DNA of 6,364 nucleotides from JAXGVG01 sp040773965 (GCA_040773965.1 JAXGVG010000109.1:1-6364), one strand, 5' to 3'; shown: positions 1 through 6,195, numbered from the stretch's first letter. Program-made: numbers and translations. Notes: generated by a model from the sequence alone, not told the origin.

Positions 1-807
1 GAAAAGCTGAGTTGCGCGCCGGAAGACCTTAAAATCATCGCTTCTTTCGGGGACGGCGAAAGCTGGCCCAGCGCGTTCGATCTGGAACAGGCGCTGGGCC
101 GCTATCTGCGCGAACGCGAAAACATGGGCCCCGTCAACCTGCGCGCCGACGTCGAAGCGGAATCCGTGCAAACCAACATCGACAGCCTCCAAAAGGAAAA
201 AGAGGATCTTGCCGCCGCCATCGCAAAACTGCGCCAGGGCATTTCGCAACTGAACCGCGAAGCGCGCGAACGGCTTCAGGAAGCTTTCGGCCACGTCAAT
301 GAACGCTTCCAGTCTTTGTTCCGGCGTTTGTTCAACGGCGGCAAGGCCTACCTCGAGCTGATCGACAGCGAAGACCCGCTGAACGCGGGGCTGGAGATTT
401 TCGCCGCCCCGCCCGGCAAAAAGCAGCAGGTTCTTTCCCTGTTATCGGGCGGCGAACGCACGCTGACCGCGCTGGCGCTTCTCTTTGCGGTTTTCCAGAC
501 CAACCCCTCGCCGATCTGCGTGCTCGACGAAGCCGAAGCCTCGCTCGACGAAAGCAACATCGACCAGTTCTGCACGCTCATTCAGGACATAGCGGAGCAA
601 ACCGGCACGCGCTTCCTCATCGTCACGCACCAGCGCCTGACGATGGCGCGGATGGACCGCCTCTTCGGCGTCACGATGTCGGAAAAAGGCGTATCGCAAA
701 TCGTCTCGGTGGATCTGGCGGGCGCGGTGGCGCTGCGCGACGGCAAAGAGCCGCAAGCCGCCGTCGAGGCCGCCGAGGAAACCCTCGCCGAAGTTCAGGC
801 CGCGTAG
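1..807 (+). CDS. smc: Chromosome segregation protein SMC, C-terminal part (5' truncated by window)
   Basis: The frame is open from base 1 to the TAG at 805-807, giving 268 visible residues; a full SMC has over 1,100, so most of the gene lies left of the window. SMC is the ATPase of the condensin-like complex that compacts and segregates the chromosome with ScpA and ScpB. Visible in order are the last part of the coiled coil (charged, about residues 40-105), then the C-terminal half of the ABC head. The ABC signature LSGGE is at 442-456. Walker B (ICVLDE) ends at 531 and is followed by a D-loop, SLDESN. The H-loop histidine is in FLIVTHQ. A short acidic, alanine-rich tail ends the protein. The Walker B flank reads LDEAEASLD, where bacterial SMCs usually read LDEVDAALD, a mild variation. 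The 3' end overlaps the convergent acyl-CoA dehydrogenase gene by 13 bp. The identification is firm; only the missing N-terminus cannot be judged. Confidence 0.96.
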   Translation, partial: EKLSCAPEDLKIIASFGDGESWPSAFDLEQALGRYLRERENMGPVNLRADVEAESVQTNIDSLQKEKEDLAAAIAKLRQGISQLNREARERLQEAFGHVNERFQSLFRRLFNGGKAYLELIDSEDPLNAGLEIFAAPPGKKQQVLSLLSGGERTLTALALLFAVFQTNPSPICVLDEAEASLDESNIDQFCTLIQDIAEQTGTRFLIVTHQRLTMARMDRLFGVTMSEKGVSQIVSVDLAGAVALRDGKEPQAAVEAAEETLAEVQAA

Positions 808-2987
808 ACGGACGGGCGTTCAAGGCAATCGCGGACTTCCGGGAATTGCGCAAGCCACAGAAACTCGCTTTCCTCCAGCTCCCGTATCTTGTCCTCGGTC
901 ACAGGGCCGGTAAACGTATCGGCCCGCCCGCCGCATAAAACGTTGGCCAGCGCCTTCCAAACGATGGGCTCATGCGGCGACGCATCGTTCTTTTGCCTGA
1001 CGTTCTCCATCAACAGCTCCAGCGCGGCGCGGCCCGCGCGGCCCGGCAGCGCGACCGGCCACGGCTGCGGCGGCCTATAGTCCTTGGCAAGATCGAGCAA
1101 ACGCTGCTTCGCGTCGTAAAGAAGACGGTCCCGGTTGGCGGTAACGCCGTCGGAATAGCGAAGATATTGCCTGTTCTTTGCGGCGTCGACCGGCACCTTC
1201 TCGCCCGAATGCAGAAGCGAAAAAACGTGGCTGACGGGCGGTTTGCCGAGGAATTGCTGCGCGCCGAACGCCCGCCCTAAAAGCTGGGCGCAGCCGCCCC
1301 AGCACGGAGTCAGGCCAAGATCGGGGTCCGTGAGGCTGAACACGGAGTCGTCATGCGCCTGAATGGCCGAACAGTGCAGGGCAAGCTCGCATCCGCCTCC
1401 CATAACCTGCCCTGCCACCGCCGCCACCGACGGGAAAGGCGCGAAACGCAGCGACTGACAGGCCCATTGGCCCTTGCGGGCGAATTCTTCAAGCGCTTCG
1501 CGGTTGGCGTTGAGGACAAGCGGCAACAGCGCGTTGCGGTCCACCCCCTTCGAAAAGACGGCGTTTTCGTTATAAAGGATCAGTCCCTTCCAGAGCCCGC
1601 GGCCGTCGCCGATTATTTGACCGGCGCGGTTCAGCGCGGAAAGAACGGCATCGTCGATAACGCCGTCCGGCGAAACCAGCGCAAGGCACAAGGCTCCGTC
1701 GCCAAGATCCCAAAGCTGGGCCGAGCGGTTCGCCAGAAGAGGTTCGCTCTTGCGTTTGATGTCCGCCAGCGACAAAACGCCCGGCGGCCGGATGACGGGG
1801 GCATAGGTGTCGTCGGGCTTGAGATAAGCCACGCGCCCCTTGTCAATACGATAGAAAGACCGGTCGGCAGTGCGAAGCAAAAGCTCCGGCACGGGCCATC
1901 CTTCGGCGGCCAGCTTTTCAACAACCCACTTCACGCCCAATTTATCGGCCCATCCGAAAGGCCCTTGCTGCCAGCCGAAACCGAGACGCATGACCTCGTC
2001 AAGCGCCCATGCGTCGTCCAGAATGTCCGGAACGAGGCGGCAGGCATAAACAAGCGTTTCCGAAAGCACCCGCCAGGTCAGCGGCCCGGCCTTTCCGGCC
2101 ACGCCGGGATCCGCAAAACGCTCGCGTCCGAAAGCTTCCTGAACGGCGCCGCGCAAATCGACGCCGGACTTTTCATCGGGACGGCGAACGACCCGGTGAA
2201 ACGGATCGTCGGGCGGCAGGGAAACCAGCAAATCGCGCGTGAGGCCGATAATCCGGTCCGCATCGACGCGATCTATAAAGCCGGACACGCCATTCGCCAG
2301 CGGCATCGTGCGGGCAAGAATCTCATCGGTCTCATCGATCGTAAGGCTGAAATCGCGCGCGGCGTTTAAAACGGCGTGAATGAAAAAGAGGCCCAGCCGA
2401 AGCGCCGCCAGCCCCGGCGCGCCCTTGCACGCAATCACGCTTTCGCCAAGACGCCGGTCGCAAAAGTCGCCGATCCACTCGACAGCGTCGCGGCGCGTGG
2501 CCGGTCCCGCCGCCATCTCAAGAAGACGGACGCCCTTCGTGAAACCGAAAAAGTGCGCGATCATGAAATCCCGGGCGAACGCGTCCGACTGCCCTTCGAT
2601 AAGGGCGTCAATCCCGGACGTCGCGGCATGGGCGGACACGATGGAGCCCCGCTTCCGGATACCGTCTATTTGCCTGTACAGAGCCGTGCGGGAACCGAAA
2701 TTTTCCGGAAGGGCGTCGAGTATCCAGTCCGCGTCGAAAAGCCGTCCCAGATCGTCCTTCAGCGCGCCATAAGTTACCATTCCCGCCTTGTCATAGGCGA
2801 ACGCCGCGCGCTCGTCCTTCCGGACGCTTTCAAGCGCGGCCGTCGCCAGCGATTGCCGCGCGGCCTCGCCGCCGGGCGCGCTGTCGAGCCAGACGACATG
2901 AACGTCCGCCCTGGCAATGCGAAAAGCCAGTTGGCGGCCCAAAAGGCCCGAACCCAAAACGGCAACCTGCCGGATCCCCGACGGCAT
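795..2987 (-). CDS. FadN-like 3-hydroxyacyl-CoA dehydrogenase / enoyl-CoA hydratase-type fusion, divergent
   Basis: The protein has 730 residues, close to Bacillus FadN (about 790), and the same domain order. An N-terminal Rossmann fold carries GSGLLG at residues 12-17. The hydroxyacyl-CoA dehydrogenase segment has HFFGF at 145-149 and LLEM at 155-158. A second dehydrogenase C-terminal domain has GFGWQQGPF at 336-344. A crotonase-like domain spans about 425-600 with GGGCE at 530-534. A FadN-type tail follows. Family members oxidise 3-hydroxyacyl-CoA with NAD in cytosolic beta-oxidation and may hydrate enoyl-CoA. The dyad His145/Glu157 is kept. The Asn of HFFNP, the SNTS loop (here AHAATS, 119-124) and the Asn of the FIxNR motif (here LAALR, 193-197) are lost, and the second crotonase Glu appears to be Asp554. 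Activity is therefore uncertain. The start is supported by AAGAGG seven bases upstream. No thiolase or acyl-CoA dehydrogenase gene is adjacent. Family is confident; substrate and activity are not. Confidence 0.88.
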   Translation of the reverse strand: MPSGIRQVAVLGSGLLGRQLAFRIARADVHVVWLDSAPGGEAARQSLATAALESVRKDERAAFAYDKAGMVTYGALKDDLGRLFDADWILDALPENFGSRTALYRQIDGIRKRGSIVSAHAATSGIDALIEGQSDAFARDFMIAHFFGFTKGVRLLEMAAGPATRRDAVEWIGDFCDRRLGESVIACKGAPGLAALRLGLFFIHAVLNAARDFSLTIDETDEILARTMPLANGVSGFIDRVDADRIIGLTRDLLVSLPPDDPFHRVVRRPDEKSGVDLRGAVQEAFGRERFADPGVAGKAGPLTWRVLSETLVYACRLVPDILDDAWALDEVMRLGFGWQQGPFGWADKLGVKWVVEKLAAEGWPVPELLLRTADRSFYRIDKGRVAYLKPDDTYAPVIRPPGVLSLADIKRKSEPLLANRSAQLWDLGDGALCLALVSPDGVIDDAVLSALNRAGQIIGDGRGLWKGLILYNENAVFSKGVDRNALLPLVLNANREALEEFARKGQWACQSLRFAPFPSVAAVAGQVMGGGCELALHCSAIQAHDDSVFSLTDPDLGLTPCWGGCAQLLGRAFGAQQFLGKPPVSHVFSLLHSGEKVPVDAAKNRQYLRYSDGVTANRDRLLYDAKQRLLDLAKDYRPPQPWPVALPGRAGRAALELLMENVRQKNDASPHEPIVWKALANVLCGGRADTFTGPVTEDKIRELEESEFLWLAQFPEVRDCLERPSVYAA

Positions 2988-2994
2988 AGGCGAA

Positions 2995-3000
2995 CCTCTT
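2995..3000 (-). promoter_or_regulatory. Ribosome binding site of the FadN-like gene
   Basis: On the minus strand AAGAGG lies seven bases before the ATG at 2985-2987. It supports this ATG, which also places the Rossmann glycine motif at the expected distance from the N-terminus. Confidence 0.6.
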
Positions 3001-3064
3001 CCCGGTCTTTGACTGAAGCGCTCAATGCTCGCTCTAAAACCCTGAAGAAAAGGTTAAATATCTG

Positions 3065-3094
3065 TTGCCACTCTCACTAAGTTCCCGTTAGCAT
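3065..3094 (+). promoter_or_regulatory. Candidate promoter for asd-dapB
   Basis: TTGCCA (3065-3070) and TAGCAT (3089-3094) are separated by 18 bases, matching the sigma-70-type consensus at 5/6 and 4/6 positions. Transcription would begin near 3101 and leave a leader of about 33 bases. An alternative pair in the same intergenic region is TTGACT (3009-3014) and TCTAAA (3033-3038), also 18 apart. Either could drive the operon. I found no convincing promoter for the divergent FadN-like gene. The call rests on consensus matching only. Confidence 0.33.
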
Positions 3095-3122
3095 GGCGTT
3101 TTCCGGCGGAGCGTTGCATAAT

Positions 3123-3127
3123 AGGAA
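3123..3127 (+). promoter_or_regulatory. Ribosome binding site of asd, deciding the start codon
   Basis: AGGAA lies six bases before the ATG at 3134. An in-frame TTG at 3128 would lengthen the protein by two residues, but it directly abuts this site and leaves no spacer. The ATG at 3134 is therefore preferred. Confidence 0.75.
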
Positions 3128-3133
3128 TTGAAC

Positions 3134-4150
3134 ATGAAAAAGTACAAAGTCGCTGTCGTTGGGGCCACCGGAGCCGTCGGACGGGAAATGTTGAAAACGG
3201 TCGCCGAACGCGAATTTCCGGTCAGCGACGTCGTCGCCCTGGCCTCCAGCCGCTCGGCGGGCGGCGAGGTCAGCTTCGGCGAGAACGGCGTTCTGAAGGT
3301 TCAGGATCTGGCCAAGTTCGATTTCAAGGGCGTGGATATATGCCTTTCGTCGCCGGGCGCGTCCGTGTCGGCCGAATTCGCGCCGCGCGCGGCCAAGGCG
3401 GGCTGCGTCGTCATCGACAACACGTCGCACTTCCGCATGGAACCGGACGTTCCGCTCGTCGTGCCGGAAGTGAATCCGCAAGCGCTTAAGGATTTCGCCA
3501 GGCGGCACATTATCGCCAACCCCAATTGCTCCACCATTCAAATGGTCGTGGCGCTGAAACCGTTGCACGACCTCGCCACAATCAGGCGCGTCGTGGTGGC
3601 GACGTATCAGTCCGTCTCCGGCAAGGGCCGCGAGGCGATGGACGAGCTTTTCACGCAGACCCGCGCGATTTTTGTGAACGACGCCCTCGTCAAGGAACAG
3701 TTCCACAAGCAGATTGCCTTTAACTGCATCCCGCAAATCGACGTTTTCATGGAAGACGGCTCGACGAAGGAAGAATGGAAGATGGTTGTCGAGACCCAGA
3801 AAATCCTCGACCCGAACATCAAGGTCGCGGCCACCTGCGTGCGCGTGCCCGTTTTCATTTGCCACTCGGAAGCCGTGAACGTCGAGTTCGAAAAGCCGCT
3901 GAGCGTCAAGGACGCGCGCGCGGCGCTGAAGAAAGCCCCGGGCGTTACCGTCATCGACCAGCGCAATGACGACGGATTCGTCACGCCTGCCGAATGCGCG
4001 GGTGAAGACGCCACGTTCGTCAGCCGCATCCGCGAGGACAAATCGGTCAAGAACGGCCTGAGCTTCTGGTGCGTGAGCGACAACCTGCGCAAGGGCGCGG
4101 CGCTGAACGCCGTGCAGATCGCTGAACTTCTGATCAAGGATTACCTATGA
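3134..4150 (+). CDS. asd: Aspartate-semialdehyde dehydrogenase
   Basis: This 338-residue enzyme (the usual family length is about 340) reduces L-aspartyl-4-phosphate to L-aspartate 4-semialdehyde with NADPH. It is the branch point to diaminopimelate/lysine, methionine and threonine. The N-terminal Rossmann motif is GATGAVG (residues 10-16). The catalytic cysteine is Cys132 in NPNCST. The catalytic histidine is His244 in RVPVFICHSE, preceded by the substrate-binding arginine Arg237. EEWK lies at 213-216. All the key residues I know for the family are present. The ATG at 3134 is chosen over a TTG at 3128 because of the ribosome binding site spacing. Its TGA overlaps the ATG of dapB (ATGA, 4147-4150), so the two are probably co-transcribed and translationally coupled. 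The aspartate kinase that makes its substrate is not in the window. Confidence 0.97.
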   Translation: MKKYKVAVVGATGAVGREMLKTVAEREFPVSDVVALASSRSAGGEVSFGENGVLKVQDLAKFDFKGVDICLSSPGASVSAEFAPRAAKAGCVVIDNTSHFRMEPDVPLVVPEVNPQALKDFARRHIIANPNCSTIQMVVALKPLHDLATIRRVVVATYQSVSGKGREAMDELFTQTRAIFVNDALVKEQFHKQIAFNCIPQIDVFMEDGSTKEEWKMVVETQKILDPNIKVAATCVRVPVFICHSEAVNVEFEKPLSVKDARAALKKAPGVTVIDQRNDDGFVTPAECAGEDATFVSRIREDKSVKNGLSFWCVSDNLRKGAALNAVQIAELLIKDYL

Positions 4151-4881
4151 CTGTGCGCATTGGCATTACCGGCTTTGGCGGCCGGATGGGACAGGCGGTC
4201 GCGCGCGCCGTGCGCGCCCGCCCGGAGGAAGCGGCGCTGGTTGGCGGCACGGACATCGACATTATCCCCGCGCTCAGGGAGCAATACGGCAAGCTCGTTT
4301 TGACGGCCAACGCTGCCGAACTGTTTCCGCAGTGCGACGCGATGATCGATTTTTCGTCGCCCTCGGCAACGCCGGAGATCGCGCGCCTTGCGGCCAAGCA
4401 CGGCAAGGCGCTTGTGTGCGGCACCACGGGCCTGAATGACGCGGCACATGCCGCCTTGAAAGAGGCCGCGCAAAAAGTGCCCTTGCTTTACGCGACGAAC
4501 ACAAGCCTCTCACTGGTTGTGATGAAGCAACTGACGCAGTTCGCCGCGCGCCTTCTGGCCGATCAGGATTACGACGTCGCCATTCTCGACCGCCATCACC
4601 GCTGGAAAAAGGACGCGCCGTCCGGCACGGCGAAAACGTTGGGCGAGTTCGTGCTTAAAGGCAACGGCGGCAAGAAAGAGCCGGTTTATTCGGCCATCCG
4701 CGCAGGCGCGATCGTCGGCGAGCATGAAGTGATCTTCGGCGGTCTTGGCGAAACGATCACGCTGCACCACAGCGTCACCGACCGCGATGTGTTCGCGCGC
4801 GGCGCGGTCCAGGCCGCCCTCTGGCTCCATGGCAACAAACCCGGCCTCTATACGATGGACGACGTGCTTGGCGTTGGTTAA
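4147..4881 (+). CDS. dapB: 4-hydroxy-tetrahydrodipicolinate reductase
   Basis: The 244-residue protein reduces hydroxy-tetrahydrodipicolinate, the DapA product, to tetrahydrodipicolinate with NAD(P)H. It is somewhat shorter than the E. coli enzyme (273). The N-terminal nucleotide-binding loop is GFGGRMG (residues 9-15). FSSP (69-72) and CGTTG (91-95) line the cofactor site. The signature DRHHRWKKDAPSGTA (148-162) holds the catalytic pair expected from E. coli, His150 and Lys154, and the substrate-binding SGT. The C-terminal AGAIVGEH and GLYTMDDVLG are typical. One oddity is that the usually conserved NFSVGVN segment reads NTSLSLV (118-124). The start overlaps the asd stop by four bases, and no strong separate ribosome binding site is needed if translation is coupled. 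The stop TAA shares TTAA with the stop of the convergent dapA. Confidence 0.96.
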   Translation: MTVRIGITGFGGRMGQAVARAVRARPEEAALVGGTDIDIIPALREQYGKLVLTANAAELFPQCDAMIDFSSPSATPEIARLAAKHGKALVCGTTGLNDAAHAALKEAAQKVPLLYATNTSLSLVVMKQLTQFAARLLADQDYDVAILDRHHRWKKDAPSGTAKTLGEFVLKGNGGKKEPVYSAIRAGAIVGEHEVIFGGLGETITLHHSVTDRDVFARGAVQAALWLHGNKPGLYTMDDVLGVG

Positions 4882-4883
4882 CC
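4876..4883. other. GGTTAACC palindrome holding both stop codons of dapB and dapA
   Basis: The perfect 8-bp palindrome contains TTAA at 4878-4881. Read on the plus strand, its last three bases are the TAA of dapB. Read on the minus strand, the other three are the TAA of dapA. No T-tract hairpin follows either gene, so no intrinsic terminator separates the two transcripts here. Confidence 0.9.
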
Positions 4884-5798
4884 CGCCCTCGACAGGCCTT
4901 CGCCGGGCAACGAAACGTCCAGCAGCGCCTGCACCATGGCGTCTTTCACCAGCTTTTCGGTGGCCTTGCCGACAGGCACGAGCGGCAATCTCAACTCATT
5001 CCGGCATTTGCCGAGCAGCGACGCGGCATACTTCACCGGCCCCGGCGAAGTCTCGACAAACAGCGCCTCGACCAGCGGCGCAAGCTGCATGTTAACCTTC
5101 TGCGCCGCAGCGATATCCCCTTTCCGCCATGCGTTTTGCATCCCGGCGGCCAGCTTGGGCGCGACGTTGGACACCACCGAAATGCACCCCGCGCCGCCCT
5201 GCGCCAAGAATGCAAGCGCCGTATCGTCGTTCCCTGAAAGCTGAATGAACGTGTCGCCGCAGAGCCTCCGCGTTTTCAGAGGCCGCTGCAGATCGCCCGT
5301 CGCGTCCTTGATGCCCGCGATGCGCGGCAATTCCACAAGCCGCGTCAGCGTCTCCACGCTAATGTTCACGGACGTTCGCACGGGAACGTTATAGATGATG
5401 ATCGGCAATCCCGTGTTGTCGTGGATGGCCTTAAAGTGCTGATAAAGGCCCTCCTGCGTCGGCTTATTATAATAAGGCGTGACATGCAGCGTGCCGTCTA
5501 CGCCGAGTTTTTCGGCTGTCTGGCTTGCTTTGATCGCATACGCCGTGTCGTTCGATCCGCATCCCGCGATCACCGGCACCTTGCCTTTCGCGACTTCGAG
5601 ACAAAGGCGGATGACGTTTTCGTCTTCCTTTTCCGTCATCGTCGCGGTTTCGCCCGTGGTGCCGCACGGAACGACGCCGTGAACGCCCTCATCGAGCTGC
5701 CACTTGACGAAATCCTGAAAAGCCTTGGCGTCGACCTTGCCGTCGTTGAACGGCGTGATCAGGGCTGTAAGGACTCCGGAAAATAGCGGCGCGCTCAT
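4878..5798 (-). CDS. dapA: 4-hydroxy-tetrahydrodipicolinate synthase
   Basis: The 306-residue TIM-barrel lyase condenses pyruvate with aspartate semialdehyde (the Asd product) to give hydroxy-tetrahydrodipicolinate, the substrate of DapB. The Schiff-base lysine is Lys164 in AGIKDATGD. The catalytic triad is Thr48 of CGTTGE (45-50), Tyr136 of IIYNVPVRT, and Tyr110 of HVTPYYNKP. Arg141 is the expected substrate-carboxylate binder. The length is near the family norm (about 290-300), with a slightly extended C-terminus. The start ATG at 5796-5798 is preceded on the minus strand by AAAGGAA with good spacing. The gene faces asd-dapB and overlaps dapB by four bases, so it must have its own promoter, upstream in 5799-5990. 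Pyruvate aldolases of the same superfamily are an alternative in principle, but the motifs and the asd-dapB neighbourhood make dapA very likely. Confidence 0.96.
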   Translation of the reverse strand: MSAPLFSGVLTALITPFNDGKVDAKAFQDFVKWQLDEGVHGVVPCGTTGETATMTEKEDENVIRLCLEVAKGKVPVIAGCGSNDTAYAIKASQTAEKLGVDGTLHVTPYYNKPTQEGLYQHFKAIHDNTGLPIIIYNVPVRTSVNISVETLTRLVELPRIAGIKDATGDLQRPLKTRRLCGDTFIQLSGNDDTALAFLAQGGAGCISVVSNVAPKLAAGMQNAWRKGDIAAAQKVNMQLAPLVEALFVETSPGPVKYAASLLGKCRNELRLPLVPVGKATEKLVKDAMVQALLDVSLPGEGLSRAG

Positions 5799-5803
5799 GA
5801 TTG

Positions 5804-5810
5804 TTCCTTT
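5804..5810 (-). promoter_or_regulatory. Ribosome binding site of dapA
   Basis: On the minus strand AAAGGAA precedes the ATG at 5796-5798; the AGGA core is about six bases plus one from the start. It supports this start codon over any downstream one. Confidence 0.7.
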
Positions 5811-5823
5811 GGCTGGTTAAAAC

Positions 5824-5838
5824 GGCCCTCAAGGGGCC
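5824..5838 (-). other. Small hairpin in the presumed dapA leader
   Basis: GGCCC (5824-5828) and GGGCC (5834-5838) can pair around a five-base loop. The hairpin lies about 25 bases before the dapA start and has no T-tract. It could be chance in G+C-rich sequence, and it is too small for a lysine riboswitch. Confidence 0.3.
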
Positions 5839-5846
5839 TCGCGCCA

Positions 5847-5876
5847 ATCTTAGGCACGCCTCTTCCGCCCTTGCAA
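5847..5876 (-). promoter_or_regulatory. Candidate promoter for dapA
   Basis: On the minus strand TTGCAA (5876-5871) is followed after 18 bases by TAAGAT (5852-5847). Each hexamer matches the sigma-70-type consensus at 4/6 positions. The transcript would begin near 5840, giving a leader of about 40 bases. The support is consensus matching only. Confidence 0.33.
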
Positions 5877-5885
5877 GACGGGGAA

Positions 5886-5990
5886 AATACCTCAAATTTT
5901 AGATATTTAGGTCTTCTAAACGTTAAATTTTATTGGCGTTATAGAATTTGAAACAATATTCAGGCATAGTTGAATCACAAGAATTTCAGA
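5886..5990. promoter_or_regulatory. AT-rich island between dapA and the small proline-rich gene
   Basis: This stretch of about 105 bp is strongly A+T-rich, in sharp contrast to its G+C-rich surroundings. It lies between two divergent genes. It contains the octamer AAATTTTA twice (5894-5901 and 5925-5932), 31 bp apart, about three helical turns. It also contains an inverted repeat TTTAGA (5898-5903) / TCTAAA (5915-5920). Either could be an operator. I see no coding potential in it. Promoter or regulator-binding DNA is the most likely role. Confidence 0.5.
5933..5960 (+). promoter_or_regulatory. Candidate promoter for the small proline-rich gene
   Basis: TTGGCG (5933-5938) and AATATT (5955-5960) are separated by 16 bases, each a 4/6 match to consensus. 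An alternative is TTGAAA (5948-5953) with TTGAAT (5970-5975), also 16 apart. Both lie in the AT-rich island, 40 or fewer bases before the Shine-Dalgarno. Neither is a strong match. Confidence 0.3.
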
Positions 5991-5995
5991 GGAGG
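5988..5995 (+). promoter_or_regulatory. Strong Shine-Dalgarno of the small proline-rich gene
   Basis: AGAGGAGG lies five bases before the ATG at 6001 and is the best Shine-Dalgarno in the window. It is the main reason to accept the short frame that follows as a real gene. Confidence 0.85.
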
Positions 5996-6000
5996 CTATT

Positions 6001-6177
6001 ATGGTTGAGGCTGTAACACCGCCCCCGGCACAGGGCATTGTGTCGACGCAGATGGAACGCGTTCAGAACGACAAGCCTGCCGTAGCCGAAGCGCCGCCTC
6101 CGAGAGAAGCCCCGCCGCCGCCACCTCCACCGCCGCCTGAAACGGGCCGTGGAACGGCCGTGGACGAAACGGCCTAA
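6001..6177 (+). CDS. Small proline-rich protein of unknown function (58 aa)
   Basis: I do not recognise this gene. It encodes 58 residues from ATG 6001 to TAA 6175-6177. The N-terminus is MVEAVTPPPAQGIVSTQMER. A short charged stretch follows, then APPPREA, a run of nine prolines (residues 38-46), and ETGRGTAVDETA. Sixteen of the 58 residues are proline. There is no signal peptide, membrane segment or cysteine, so a soluble, largely disordered protein is expected. The proline run uses CCG, CCA and CCT mixed, which argues for selection on the protein rather than triplet slippage. It has a near-perfect Shine-Dalgarno, an AT-rich upstream region and an intrinsic terminator 18 bases after its stop, so it looks like a complete single-gene transcription unit. 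Nine consecutive prolines should make translation depend on elongation factor P (known biology). Its function is unknown. Confidence 0.72.
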   Translation: MVEAVTPPPAQGIVSTQMERVQNDKPAVAEAPPPREAPPPPPPPPPETGRGTAVDETA

Positions 6178-6195
6178 ACGTTTTAATCCCCCAAC

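Noticed and set aside
1353..2369. Open frame of 338 codons on the plus strand, opposite the FadN-like gene
   Set aside because: It lies wholly antisense to a clearly homologous protein, has no recognisable domain, is rich in Arg as expected from reverse reading of G+C-rich codons, and has no ribosome binding site that I can see.
3128..3133. TTG at 3128 as an alternative start of asd
   Set aside because: The AGGAA site directly abuts this TTG and leaves no spacer. The ATG at 3134 has ideal spacing and gives the usual N-terminus.
3077..3865. Open frame of 262 codons on the minus strand, opposite asd
   Set aside because: It is antisense to asd, which has all its catalytic residues. Its His/Arg/Asp-rich composition is typical of an antisense shadow.
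5799..5880. Lysine riboswitch in the dapA leader
   Set aside because: The presumed leader is only about 40 bases, and only one five-base-pair hairpin is visible. A lysine riboswitch needs a far larger multi-helix structure.
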